From the NCBI GenBank assembly GCA_947487525.1, contig CANKWR010000002.1, positions 1 through 64,000 on the forward strand: a DNA stretch of 64,000 nucleotides, read 5' to 3'. The translations under genes and the position numbers were made by a program. Shown one piece after another: positions 53,707 through 63,331 of this stretch. The notes under the pieces were generated by a model. The model was not told where the DNA came from. It made no database searches and saw only the letters and a list, made by a program, of their open reading frames with translations. Each line of letters starts with the position of its first letter. Position 1 is the stretch's first letter. The stretch is from Bacteroidota bacterium. Its GTDB lineage: Bacteria > Bacteroidota > Bacteroidia > Chitinophagales > Chitinophagaceae.

Positions 53707-56268
53707 ATGAGACTCTTAAAAATTGTATTGTTAAGCATTTTTGTACTTGCTTTAAGTCAAAACATTCAAGCCCAAAGTTTTTTAGCAGGCAAGGATATTA
53801 GTACGGTAAAAGTAGATGCATTAACCGATGCTGAAATTGCACAAATTCAACAGCAATTAAAAACCAATGGCATTACCATTGATCAGGTGGAGCAACAAAT
53901 AATTGCTAAAGGCATGTCGCCTATTGAGTTTGCAAAATTAAAAGCAAGACTTCAGTCTGTGAAAACGGGTGCGAGTGGCAATAAATCGCCTTTGTCTAAA
54001 CAAACAGTTGGACAAAAGTCGAATCGTGCCACAGTTGATTCCACAAGAGCCTACAATGTGGAACCCTCTCCGGTGAATCCATTAATTTATGGATCAGAGT
54101 TATTTAATCCCAACACCACAGGTTTTGGAGAGAATCAAAATATTGCAACGCCCTTAAACTATGAAATAGGACCGAACGATGTGTTGAAATTAGTCGTGTA
54201 TGGTGTACAAGAGTACAGTGCCGATTTAAAAGTAAGCAATGAAGGGCGTATCCAAGTGGACAACGTTGGACAAATAAAAGTAGCGGGCTTAACCATTGAA
54301 GCAGCTATTGAAAGAGTAAAACAACAAATGGCGAAGACGGCTTATCCCACCCTTGGCAGAGGGGATTCAAAGTTGGCATTAACCCTTGGGGATATTAGAA
54401 CCATTCAAGTAACCGTGATTGGTGCCTACAAAAGCGCTAACTATAGTGTATCTTCTTTATCCACTGTGCTAAGCGTATTAACCTTAGCGGGTGGTCCAAG
54501 TGAGATTGGTAGTTACAGAGCAATTGAATTAATTAGAGACAATAAAGTATTTAAGAAAATTGATTTGTACCATTTTATGCAAAGTGGAGATCAATCTCAA
54601 AACATAGGATTAAAGGACCATGATGTAGTAAGAGTGCCTCCCTATAAAAATAGAATTGAAGTTAAGGGACAAGTAAAACGTCCAGGTATTTTTGAATTAG
54701 TAGGTGGTGAAACCTTTGATCAGTTTATTAAGTATGCAGGTAATTTTGATGACACAGCGTATACCGCTTGGGTAAAAGTGATTCAAAAAAATGACAAGGA
54801 AAAAGCCATCAAGGATTTAGCCGCTGCTGACTTTAGTACTTATGTGCCACAGGGTGGTGATGTGATACAGGTTGCTAAAATTTTAGATCGTTTTCAAAAC
54901 AGGGTTAAATTAACGGGCGCCGTATTTCGTCCGGATGTATATGAATTATCACAGGGCATGCGCATTGCCGATTTAGTAAAACGTGCCGATGGTTTAAAGG
55001 AGGACGCTTATACAGGACGTGCACAATTAATTCGTTTAAAACCGAATTTATTAAAGGAGCTGGTAAGTATTAATTTATTCAAAGCATTGCAAGGGGATCA
55101 AAGTCAAAACCTATTGTTGCAAAGAGAGGATGAATTGTATATTAATTCAATTTTAGAATTACGTGATTCTTTAAGCATTGATTTATTAGGAGAGGTAAGA
55201 ACACAGGGCCGCTTTAACTACATTGATAGCATGACGGTGAAGGATTTAATTTTAATGGCAGGTGGCTTTACGCAAGCAGCCAATAAACAAGTGGAGGTTG
55301 CTAGAATGGTACAGTTTACGGACAAAGTAAATTCCGATCAAACCGCTACTATTTTAAGAACGGAAATAAATGGAGACCTTAGCTTTAATCCAGGACAAGA
55401 AAATTATGTTTTACAACCCATGGATGTGGTGACTATTACTAAAAAAGCTGGTTTCACGAATCCCGAAGTAGTTACCATTAATGGACAGGTACAAAATACA
55501 GGAAGATATACTTTAAGCAAGAGAGTAGAAAGGGTAAGTGATATTGTACAAAGAGCAGGAGGCTTAATTGGAGATGCTTATAGTGAGGGTGCCTTTATTA
55601 AAAGAAGCAGGTACCAAATTGATACTTTACGATCCGATGAAAATAAAACAAGTATTGAGCAGGCTTATTTGAAAAAACAAAAAGCACAACAACAAGCCGA
55701 GCAGCAGGATTTAACAAAAACATTGAATGACCCCAATGGAACCAATGCGGCAGATGTAGCTGCACAAAATAAACTTAGAAAAAATATTAAAGACACTTTA
55801 GAAATTTTATACAAAGAGCTTGAAGGGGATTATTATCAAATTGCCATTGACCTTAATGCCATTATGAAAAAGCCAGGAAGTCAGTTGGATTTGGTGTTAA
55901 GAGATAAGGATGAAATTGTCATTCCAAAAATGGACAACCGTGTAAAAATTAGTGGGGGTGTATTAAGGCCAACCAATATTGTGTACCGCGACGGATTAAG
56001 TATTGGCGAGTGTATTAGTGCGGCGGGAGGTATCAGTGAGTATGCAAGACGCGGCAGGGCTTATGTAGTGTATGCCAATGGAAAAAGTAAGCGAACCAAA
56101 CATTTTGGATTGTTTAGAATTAATCCAAGAATCAAACCAGGCAGTGAAGTGGTATTGCCAGAGACCAACGAAAAAAAGGATAAACCTTTAACCACTATTA
56201 CCGCTATGGTAGCTACTATTGCACAAGTAGTTGCAGCATTGGCAACAATATCATTGTTAAACAAGTAA
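53707..56268 (+). CDS. Polysaccharide export protein with multiple SLBB domains
   Basis: I start at ATG 53707 (MRLLKIVLLSIFVLALSQNIQAQ, a signal peptide); an ATG at 53659 would add 16 polar residues. The 853-residue product has a helical N-terminal part, a polysaccharide export domain (YEIGPNDVLKLVVYGVQEYSADLKVSNEG) and several SLBB repeats (VTVIGAYKSANYSVSS, IEVKGQVKRPGIFELVGG, VTINGQVQNTGRYTLS, VKISGGVLRPTNIVYRDG). A hydrophobic C-terminal segment follows. This is a long form of the Wza-type outer membrane channel, twice the size of E. coli Wza, as is common in Bacteroidota. It heads the locus. Confidence 0.9.
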   Translation: MRLLKIVLLSIFVLALSQNIQAQSFLAGKDISTVKVDALTDAEIAQIQQQLKTNGITIDQVEQQIIAKGMSPIEFAKLKARLQSVKTGASGNKSPLSKQTVGQKSNRATVDSTRAYNVEPSPVNPLIYGSELFNPNTTGFGENQNIATPLNYEIGPNDVLKLVVYGVQEYSADLKVSNEGRIQVDNVGQIKVAGLTIEAAIERVKQQMAKTAYPTLGRGDSKLALTLGDIRTIQVTVIGAYKSANYSVSSLSTVLSVLTLAGGPSEIGSYRAIELIRDNKVFKKIDLYHFMQSGDQSQNIGLKDHDVVRVPPYKNRIEVKGQVKRPGIFELVGGETFDQFIKYAGNFDDTAYTAWVKVIQKNDKEKAIKDLAAADFSTYVPQGGDVIQVAKILDRFQNRVKLTGAVFRPDVYELSQGMRIADLVKRADGLKEDAYTGRAQLIRLKPNLLKELVSINLFKALQGDQSQNLLLQREDELYINSILELRDSLSIDLLGEVRTQGRFNYIDSMTVKDLILMAGGFTQAANKQVEVARMVQFTDKVNSDQTATILRTEINGDLSFNPGQENYVLQPMDVVTITKKAGFTNPEVVTINGQVQNTGRYTLSKRVERVSDIVQRAGGLIGDAYSEGAFIKRSRYQIDTLRSDENKTSIEQAYLKKQKAQQQAEQQDLTKTLNDPNGTNAADVAAQNKLRKNIKDTLEILYKELEGDYYQIAIDLNAIMKKPGSQLDLVLRDKDEIVIPKMDNRVKISGGVLRPTNIVYRDGLSIGECISAAGGISEYARRGRAYVVYANGKSKRTKHFGLFRINPRIKPGSEVVLPETNEKKDKPLTTITAMVATIAQVVAALATISLLNK

Positions 56269-56276
56269 TTAAAATC

Positions 56277-57383
56277 ATGAGCGAACTACATCAACAATCC
56301 AACCCTGCAGTTGAATCCGATGAGATATCCCTAAAGGAATTGATTTTTAAAATTAAGGAATGGGCTACTTACTTAAAAAGTAAGTGGAAATTAATTATTG
56401 CCATTAGTATGTTTGGCGGACTTGGCGGATTTGTATTTGCCTACTTTCAAAAACCAACCTTTAAAGCCGTGATGACTTTTGTATTGGAGGAGGAAAAAAG
56501 TGGGGGCATGGGTGGTGCACTTGGATTGGCGAGTAGTTTTGGTATTGACTTAGGTGCTTCGGGTGGTGGTGGTTTATTTACCAGTAGCAATATTTTAGAA
56601 TTAATGAAGAGCCGCTTGGTAATTGAAAAAACTTTACTCAATGCAGTGCCTTATACTAAAGCCAATGGGCAACAGGAAAATATTAGCTTGGCGGAATATT
56701 ATATGCGTAGTTATGATTTAAGAAAAACTTGGGAAAAGAAACCTGAACTCAAAAACATTCAATTTTTGCCCACCAATGACCGATCTAAATTTACTTTACA
56801 ACAGGATTCGGTTTTACAAGAAATCTCTTCTAGTATTGTAAAAAAGAATTTAACCATTGCACAAAAGGACAAGAAAGTAAGCATTATTAGCATTGAAGTA
56901 AAAACAGAGGACCAACTGTTTTCAAAATTGTTTTGTGAGCAATTGGCTAAAGAAACTTCGGAGTTTTATATTGAAACCAAAAGTAAAAAATCAAGACTCA
57001 ATGTAAATATTTTACAAAAGCAGGCCGATAGTATTCGCGGGGAATTAAATGGCGCCATTGTAAATGTGGCCGTAGCTACGGACAATGTGTTTAATTTAAA
57101 TCCTGCTTTTAATGTAAGGCGTACCCCTGCAACAAGGAGTCAAGTGGATGTACAAGCCAATACCGCCATACTAACTCAATTGGTGGCACAATTGGAACTG
57201 GCTAAAGTTACTTTAAGAAAAGAAACCCCATTGATACAAATTATTGACCAACCTATTCTTCCCTTAGAAAAGGAAAAACTAGGCAAGTTAAAAGCCTTGG
57301 TATTAGGTGGTTTTTTAGCAGGATTTTTAACGGTACTGTATTTAGTATTTGCCCACCTGTATCAAAGGTTAATGCATTCATAA
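56277..57383 (+). CDS. Chain-length determinant (Wzz-like) protein
   Basis: The 368-residue protein has the Wzz architecture: a cytoplasmic start, a first membrane helix at about residues 41-60 (LIIAISMFGGLGGFVFAYF), a large periplasmic domain with coiled-coil parts (LNVNILQKQADSIRGELNG), and a second helix near the C-terminus (ALVLGGFLAGFLTVLYLVFA). Such proteins set polymer length for O-antigen or capsule. It lacks the kinase domain seen in fused tyrosine kinases. It follows the export gene by 8 bases and belongs to the same operon. Confidence 0.88.
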   Translation: MSELHQQSNPAVESDEISLKELIFKIKEWATYLKSKWKLIIAISMFGGLGGFVFAYFQKPTFKAVMTFVLEEEKSGGMGGALGLASSFGIDLGASGGGGLFTSSNILELMKSRLVIEKTLLNAVPYTKANGQQENISLAEYYMRSYDLRKTWEKKPELKNIQFLPTNDRSKFTLQQDSVLQEISSSIVKKNLTIAQKDKKVSIISIEVKTEDQLFSKLFCEQLAKETSEFYIETKSKKSRLNVNILQKQADSIRGELNGAIVNVAVATDNVFNLNPAFNVRRTPATRSQVDVQANTAILTQLVAQLELAKVTLRKETPLIQIIDQPILPLEKEKLGKLKALVLGGFLAGFLTVLYLVFAHLYQRLMHS

Positions 57384-57398
57384 TATAAATTAAGCTGT

Positions 57399-59342
57399 AT
57401 GGCACCATCAAATAATTTTACCAGGTTTAAAAAAATTAATATTGTCCCACGTTGGATTATATTTTTATTGGACATTGGGGTAACCTGTTTTTCCTTTTTC
57501 CTTGCTTTTATTATCAAGCAAAATTTGGAACTTGGTGGCCTGCAATGGAACCCACTGATTAATACCTTTATTTTATTAATCATTGCCAATATTTTAATTT
57601 TTGCAAGTGTAAAAACTTATACCGGTATTGTACGCTATACTGGTTTTCAGGATGCTATTCGCATACTGGTAGCCATATTTTTATCTTCCTCCCTATTGCT
57701 GTTGGTTTCCAAAGCTTCAGAACAGTCCACCAATGCTTTTGTGTTGGACAATGTATTAATTATACTGTATGCTAGTTTTAGCTTTTTAAGTTTAATTAGT
57801 TATCGCATAGGCATTAAGTTTTTATTCTCTTATGCGAAAAACTATAAGATGAAGAAAAAAACGGTGGTGATATTTGGTGCAGGCGAAACAGGGGTAGCTA
57901 CCAAGCGTGTATTAGAACATGATACCCATAACAATATTCATTTGGTGGCTTTTATTGACGATGACCGTAAAAAAACAAATAAGGCATTGGATGGGGTGCC
58001 CATTGTAAGCTTTAATGAATTTACTGAAATGCTTACGGTGAATGAGGTGGATGAATTGGTGATTGCCAGCTTTACTTTACCTACTAAACGCAAAAACGAC
58101 ATTGTTGATTTTTGTTTGAACCATGATATTTTAGTGTTGAACGTTCCGCCCTATAATAAATGGAGTGAGGGTAAATTTAATAGTAAGCAATTACAAAGTA
58201 TTAAAATTGAGGATTTGTTGGAACGCGATCCTATTGTAATTAACAACCATCAAATACGCGCGCAAATTAAAGGCAAGCGAGTACTAGTTACTGGTGCGGC
58301 AGGATCCATTGGCAGTGAAATTGTAAGACAGTTATTGCCTTATCATCCCGAACTAATCATATTATGTGATCAGGCTGAAACGCCTTTGCATGCATTAGAG
58401 TTAGAGTTACAGGAACGTAAGACGCATGTAAATTGTATCTCCTATTTAGCGGACATTACCAATGAGCAAAGAATGGAGGATATGTTTACCCATTTCCAAC
58501 CACAGTATGTATACCATGCTGCTGCGTACAAACATGTTCCCATGATGGAATTAAATCCGAGTGAGGCGGTAAAAAATAATGTGTTGGGTACGAAGTTAAT
58601 TTCAGACTTAGCGGTAAGGCATTATGTGGAGCGCTTTGTAATGGTGAGTACCGATAAGGCGGTGAACCCTACCAATGTAATGGGTGCAAGTAAACGCTTG
58701 GCTGAAATTTATGTACAAGGACTTTCAAAGGAAATTGCCAATAGCACTAAATTTATTACAACGCGTTTTGGCAACGTACTAGGTAGTAATGGTTCGGTGA
58801 TTAATCGATTTAAGGATCAAATAATAAAGGGAGGCCCTGTAACAGTAACACATCCCAATATTACCCGTTACTTTATGACCATTCCGGAAGCTTGCCAATT
58901 GGTATTGGAAGCAGGTAGCATGGGTAATGGAGGAGAGATATTTGTTTTTGATATGGGGGAGCCAGTTACTATTGCCGACCTTGCTAAAAAAATGATTCGT
59001 TTGTATGGCTATATCCCCAATATTGATATTGACATTACTTATAGTGGTTTAAGACCGGGAGAAAAATTATATGAGGAGTTGTTGAGTGACTCAGAAAACA
59101 CCCTTAAAACCTATCATGAAAAAATCATGATTGCCAAAGTGCGTGAAGTAGCCCTAAAGGATATTGAAACTAAGTTTAATGAATTTAGAAGGCTCGTGAA
59201 TAGTGCCGAAAATGAAAATGAATTGGTGGCCTTAATGAAGGCCTTGGTGCCTGAGTTTATTAGCAACAATAGTGTGTTTGAGCAGTTGGATGGCTCTAAT
59301 GCAAATAATGGCGTAGCGAAGGTGGTGGGGATGGGTATTTAA
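57399..59342 (+). CDS. Membrane nucleotide-sugar 4,6-dehydratase, CapD/WbpM type
   Basis: The protein has 647 residues. Four membrane helices occupy about residues 15-145. A first Rossmann-like domain (VVIFGAGETGVATKRVL) is followed by the catalytic domain (RVLVTGAAGSIGSEIVRQLLP) of the PF02719 family, with YKHVPMME and the catalytic region MVSTDKAVNPTNVMGASKR. There the usual Tyr of short-chain dehydrogenases is replaced by Met (MxxxK), as in WbpM and PglF. It should dehydrate UDP-GlcNAc to the 4-keto-6-deoxy sugar. It lies 15 bases after the wzz-like gene. Confidence 0.92.
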   Translation: MAPSNNFTRFKKINIVPRWIIFLLDIGVTCFSFFLAFIIKQNLELGGLQWNPLINTFILLIIANILIFASVKTYTGIVRYTGFQDAIRILVAIFLSSSLLLLVSKASEQSTNAFVLDNVLIILYASFSFLSLISYRIGIKFLFSYAKNYKMKKKTVVIFGAGETGVATKRVLEHDTHNNIHLVAFIDDDRKKTNKALDGVPIVSFNEFTEMLTVNEVDELVIASFTLPTKRKNDIVDFCLNHDILVLNVPPYNKWSEGKFNSKQLQSIKIEDLLERDPIVINNHQIRAQIKGKRVLVTGAAGSIGSEIVRQLLPYHPELIILCDQAETPLHALELELQERKTHVNCISYLADITNEQRMEDMFTHFQPQYVYHAAAYKHVPMMELNPSEAVKNNVLGTKLISDLAVRHYVERFVMVSTDKAVNPTNVMGASKRLAEIYVQGLSKEIANSTKFITTRFGNVLGSNGSVINRFKDQIIKGGPVTVTHPNITRYFMTIPEACQLVLEAGSMGNGGEIFVFDMGEPVTIADLAKKMIRLYGYIPNIDIDITYSGLRPGEKLYEELLSDSENTLKTYHEKIMIAKVREVALKDIETKFNEFRRLVNSAENENELVALMKALVPEFISNNSVFEQLDGSNANNGVAKVVGMGI

Positions 59343-59357
59343 TTTTAAAATAAAACT

Positions 59358-60545
59358 GTGAATATTTTAAATCTAATTGGCAGAGAACAGCCTTTATTTG
59401 AGGTAGATATAATTAGTAATTCTAAAAAAATTAATAGTATCATTGAAGCCTCTTCATTTCTTGTTATTGGTGGAGCCGGTTCAATTGGACAGGCCGTGGT
59501 AAAAGAAATTTTCAAAAGAAATCCACTAAAACTTCATGTTGTTGACATAAGTGAAAACAACATGGTTGAGTTAGTAAGAGATATAAGAAGCACTTTCGGA
59601 TATATTGACGGCGACTTTAGAACATTTTCTTTAGATATCGGTTCGATAGAGTATGATGCATTTATTAAGAGTGATGGAAAATATGATTATGTTTTAAATC
59701 TTTCAGCATTAAAACATGTTAGAAGTGAAAAAGATCCTTTTACATTAATGAGAATGATAGATGTTAATGTTTTTAATACTATAAAAACAATTAGGCAGTC
59801 TATTGAAAATGGCACTAAGAAATATTTTTGTGTTTCAACAGACAAGGCTGCAAATCCAGTTAATATGATGGGGGCATCTAAAAGAATAATGGAATTGTTT
59901 TTAATGCGCGAAAGCGAGAATATTCCAATTTCAACTGCAAGGTTTGCGAATGTAGCTTTTTCAGATGGCTCTTTATTACATGGCTTTAATCAAAGAATTC
60001 AAAAAAAGCAACCCATAGTTGCACCTAATGATATTAAACGTTATTTCGTAACTCCACAAGAGTCTGGCGAGCTCTGTTTAATGTCATGTTTGCTTGGCGA
60101 GAATAGAGATATCTTTTTTCCTAAGTTGAGTGAAAATCTACATTTAATTACTTTTGCAGAAATAGCAAAAAAGTATTTAATTGATTTAGGTTACGAGCCA
60201 TATGTATGCGAAACAGAAGAAGAGGCTAGAGTGTTGATAAATATATTACCCTTGGAAAAAAAATGGCCTTGTTTATTTTCTAAGAGCGATACTACAGGCG
60301 AAAAAGATTTTGAAGAATTTTATGTTAAAGGAGAAAAATTGGATTTAGATCGCTTTGAAAATCTAGGAATTGTAAAAAGCAATTTAAACTTTGATGATAG
60401 TAAATTAAATTTATTCATTGATAATATTACTGCTTATAAAAAGGATTTAGTTTGGGATAAGGATAAGTTACTAAATGAGTTCGTAAAAATCATTCCCGAT
60501 TTTGACCATAAGGAAACTGGCAAATATTTAGATTCAAAAATGTAA
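59358..60545 (+). CDS. Soluble UDP-GlcNAc 4,6-dehydratase-like enzyme, first step of the nonulosonate set
   Basis: The start is GTG 59358, 15 bases after the previous stop. The 395-residue protein has the same PF02719 fold as its neighbour but no membrane helices: FLVIGGAGSIGQAVVKEI (about residues 35-52), LNLSALKHVRSEKDP, and the catalytic STDKAANPVNMMGASKR with the Met-for-Tyr change. It precedes a LegC-type aminotransferase, overlapping it by one base, so it most likely makes the 4-keto-6-deoxy sugar for legionaminic-acid-like synthesis (LegB role). Codon and base use are visibly more AT-rich than in the genes upstream. Confidence 0.88.
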   Translation: MNILNLIGREQPLFEVDIISNSKKINSIIEASSFLVIGGAGSIGQAVVKEIFKRNPLKLHVVDISENNMVELVRDIRSTFGYIDGDFRTFSLDIGSIEYDAFIKSDGKYDYVLNLSALKHVRSEKDPFTLMRMIDVNVFNTIKTIRQSIENGTKKYFCVSTDKAANPVNMMGASKRIMELFLMRESENIPISTARFANVAFSDGSLLHGFNQRIQKKQPIVAPNDIKRYFVTPQESGELCLMSCLLGENRDIFFPKLSENLHLITFAEIAKKYLIDLGYEPYVCETEEEARVLINILPLEKKWPCLFSKSDTTGEKDFEEFYVKGEKLDLDRFENLGIVKSNLNFDDSKLNLFIDNITAYKKDLVWDKDKLLNEFVKIIPDFDHKETGKYLDSKM

Positions 60546-61693
60546 TGAAAGATTTTAAGAAAATAACTGATTTTATAAAGGGTTTATTTCCAGGTTCTGA
60601 AAAAATCCCACTACATGCACCCCTATTTAATGGTAATGAAAAAAAATATGTAATCGAAACAATTGACTCTACATATGTTTCTTCGGTTGGCTCATTTGTA
60701 AATAGATTCGAAGAAATGATGTGTGAAATAACTGGCGCAAAATATGCAATAGCAATTGTAAATGGAACAAGCGCTCTACATTTATCAATGATTTTAGCAG
60801 GTGTAGAAGACAAAGACGAGGTTCTATCTCAAAGTTTAACATTCATTGCAACTTGTAATGCAATAAGTTACTTAAAGGCTACTCCTGTTTTTATTGATAT
60901 CGATAAAGATACATTAGGCATGTCACCAAGTTCATTATTGAATTTTTTGGAGCAATACTCAGAGATAAAAAAAGATGGCTTTACTTATAATAAGCAAACT
61001 GGTAAAAGGATCAAAGCATGTGTTCCGATGCATACCTTTGGTTTCCCATGCAGAATTGATGAAATCAGTAAAATTTGTAAACAGTATAACATTGTTTTGA
61101 TTGAGGATGCTGCTGAGTCAATAGGTAGTTATTATCAAGAAATACATACTGGACTGTTTGGATTGATGGGAACATTTAGTTTTAATGGCAATAAAACAGT
61201 TACCTGTGGCGGGGGCGGAGCAATCATCACGAACGACGCTGAGATTGCAAGAAAAGCAAAACACTTAAGTACTCAAGCTAAGGTTTCACATCCATGGTCA
61301 TTTATACACGATGAAATTGGCTTTAATTATAGAATGCCAAATATAAATGCTGCATTGGCATGTGCCCAGCTAGAACAATTGAATTTATTTGTTGAAAACA
61401 AAAGAATGTTAGCAAAGCAATATGCTCAATTTTTTGATCAAATTAATCTTCAATATGTTAAAGAAATAAATGGAGCAAAAGCCAATTTTTGGCTCAACAC
61501 ACTCATACTAGAAAGTGGTGAAGAAAGAGACTTGTTTTTAGAATTTACGAATTCTAATGGAGTAATATCAAGACCAGTGTGGAATTTAATGCATACGCTT
61601 CCAATGTTTGAAAATTGTTTTAAAACAGACTTGTCAAATAGTATATGGATAGCGGATAGACTTGTTAATATCCCAAGTAGTGTAAGATGTTAA
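60545..61693 (+). CDS. legC: LegC-type PLP aminotransferase
   Basis: The 382-residue protein is a DegT/DnrJ/EryC1/StrS sugar aminotransferase. IPLHAPLFNGNEKKYVIETI and STYVSSVGSFVNRFEEMM match the LegC family as I know it. Further evidence is AIVNGTSALHLSMILAGV, LIEDAAESIGSYYQ (PLP-binding Asp) and the internal lysine in FSFNGNKTVTCGGGG. It should add the 4-amino group to the keto sugar made by the upstream dehydratase. Its start overlaps that gene's stop by one base (TAATG), and its end overlaps neuD by 7 bases, showing tight translational coupling. Confidence 0.9.
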   Translation: MKDFKKITDFIKGLFPGSEKIPLHAPLFNGNEKKYVIETIDSTYVSSVGSFVNRFEEMMCEITGAKYAIAIVNGTSALHLSMILAGVEDKDEVLSQSLTFIATCNAISYLKATPVFIDIDKDTLGMSPSSLLNFLEQYSEIKKDGFTYNKQTGKRIKACVPMHTFGFPCRIDEISKICKQYNIVLIEDAAESIGSYYQEIHTGLFGLMGTFSFNGNKTVTCGGGGAIITNDAEIARKAKHLSTQAKVSHPWSFIHDEIGFNYRMPNINAALACAQLEQLNLFVENKRMLAKQYAQFFDQINLQYVKEINGAKANFWLNTLILESGEERDLFLEFTNSNGVISRPVWNLMHTLPMFENCFKTDLSNSIWIADRLVNIPSSVRC

Positions 61694-62307
61694 ATAAAAA
61701 TGTAATTATTGGATATGGCGGACACGGGTATGTGGTGTTAGATTCTTTAAAAAGCAATGGAATATTCGTATCTGCATATTGCGAAAAAGAAATCAAAGTA
61801 AAAAACCCTTTTGGATTAACCTATTTAGGAGAAGAAAATTCCCCTGCAATAATTGCCGAGTTGCAATTATGTAATACATATTTAGGTATTGGAAGCAATG
61901 TAGTTCGTAATAAAATATACAATTATTTCACGCAGCATAATATCAATATGCCATCGGTCATTCATAGACAGTCAATCGTTTCAACGAGTGCTATAATTGA
62001 AAACGGATCTGTTGTAATGCCAGGAGTAGTAATAAACGCATTCGCAAAAATTGGAAAAGCAGTTATTTGCAATTCAGCCGCTGTTATTGAGCATGAATGT
62101 GAAATTGGAGATTTTGTGCATATTGCTCCAGGAGCAGTTTTGGCGGGGGGTGTAAGGGTTGGTGCTAACTCATTTATAGGAGCAAATTCAGTTATAAAGC
62201 AAGGAGTAAATATAGGAGAGAATGTAATTGTGGGAGCGGGCTCAGTTGTAATACATGATATTCCTGATCATAAAAAAATAATAGGTAACCCTACTAGGTT
62301 TATTTAA
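61687..62307 (+). CDS. neuD: NeuD-family sugar O- or N-acyltransferase
   Basis: The protein has 206 residues. It starts with a Rossmann-like segment (NVIIGYGGHGYVVLDSLKSNG) and continues into a left-handed beta helix of hexapeptide repeats (VVMPGVVINAFAKIGKAVI, HIAPGAVLAGGVRVGANSF), with the likely catalytic His in IEHECEIGDFVHIAPG. These are features of the NeuD/PglD family, which acetylate sialic-acid-like sugars or their amino-sugar precursors. In this set it would acetylate the 4-amino sugar. It overlaps legC by 7 bases and precedes neuB by 1 base. Confidence 0.88.
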   Translation: MLNKNVIIGYGGHGYVVLDSLKSNGIFVSAYCEKEIKVKNPFGLTYLGEENSPAIIAELQLCNTYLGIGSNVVRNKIYNYFTQHNINMPSVIHRQSIVSTSAIIENGSVVMPGVVINAFAKIGKAVICNSAAVIEHECEIGDFVHIAPGAVLAGGVRVGANSFIGANSVIKQGVNIGENVIVGAGSVVIHDIPDHKKIIGNPTRFI

Positions 62308-62308
62308 A

Positions 62309-63331
62309 ATGAAAAAAGTTATAATTATTGCAGAAGCCGGCGTAAATCATAATGGTAGTTTAGAACTAGCAAAGCAATTAATAGATGCAGCAGCGGAGGC
62401 CAAAGCCGATTACGTAAAGTTTCAGACTTTTAAAGCAGATAAACTAGTAAGTAAGAAAGCAGAAAAAGCAGCTTATCAAAAAAACAATACAGATAAGCAA
62501 GAAGAAACTCAATTTGCTATGCTCAAAAAGTTAGAAATCCCTAATGAATGGCATTTTGAACTCATAGAATATGCAAAATCAAAAAACATCGTTTTTGTTT
62601 CCACAGGATTTGATGAGGAAAGCATTGATTTTTTAGACTCAATTGGAATCCCATTTATTAAAATTCCGTCAGGTGAAATAACAAACAAACCCTATTTAAA
62701 GCATGTTGCAAGTAAGAAAAAACCAATCATTTTGTCTACTGGAATGGCAACATTATTAGAAATAAAAGAAGCAGTTGAGGTATTACTTGAAAATGGTGTA
62801 GTTAAAAACGAACTTTCAGTTTTGCACTGCAATACAGAATATCCTACACCATTTAAAGATGTAAACCTTTTAGCGATGTTACAAATTCAAAAAGAAATAG
62901 GAGTTGAAATTGGATATTCGGATCATACTTTAGGCATTGAAGTGCCAATTGCGGCTGTTGCTTTAGGAGCAAAAATTATAGAAAAGCACTTTACTTTAGA
63001 TAAAAGTATGTCAGGTCCTGATCATGCTGCTTCACTTGAACCAAATGAATTAAAAGCGATGGTGATTGCAATAAAAAATATTGAAAAAGCAATTTCAGGC
63101 GACACCCAAAAAAAGCCAAGTGAATCTGAAATAAAAAATATGGTAATTGCAAGAAAGAGTATTCATCTTAAAAATGCGGTTAAAGCAGGACAAATAATTA
63201 GCTTAAATGATTTGGAAATGAAAAGGCCAGGGGATGGGATTTCTCCAATGCAAGTTGACGAAATAGTAGGAAGTGTGTCGGTCAAAGATCTGCCTGGAGA
63301 ACACAAATTACTTAAAACCGATTTATTATAA
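62309..63331 (+). CDS. neuB: Nonulosonic acid synthase (NeuB/LegI family)
   Basis: The 340-residue protein should condense a 6-carbon amino sugar with phosphoenolpyruvate to make a nine-carbon acid. It has the TIM barrel start IIAEAGVNHNGSLELAKQLI, YVKFQTFKADKLVSKKAEKA, IPSGEITNKPYLKHVA and GYSDHTLGIEVPIAAVALGA, then IEKHFTLDKSMSGPDHAAS. The last 60 or so residues form an antifreeze-like SAF domain (SIHLKNAVKAGQIIS). Family members include NeuB (sialic), LegI (legionaminic) and PseI; the legBC-like context favours LegI function. It abuts the next gene without a gap. Confidence 0.92.
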   Translation: MKKVIIIAEAGVNHNGSLELAKQLIDAAAEAKADYVKFQTFKADKLVSKKAEKAAYQKNNTDKQEETQFAMLKKLEIPNEWHFELIEYAKSKNIVFVSTGFDEESIDFLDSIGIPFIKIPSGEITNKPYLKHVASKKKPIILSTGMATLLEIKEAVEVLLENGVVKNELSVLHCNTEYPTPFKDVNLLAMLQIQKEIGVEIGYSDHTLGIEVPIAAVALGAKIIEKHFTLDKSMSGPDHAASLEPNELKAMVIAIKNIEKAISGDTQKKPSESEIKNMVIARKSIHLKNAVKAGQIISLNDLEMKRPGDGISPMQVDEIVGSVSVKDLPGEHKLLKTDLL

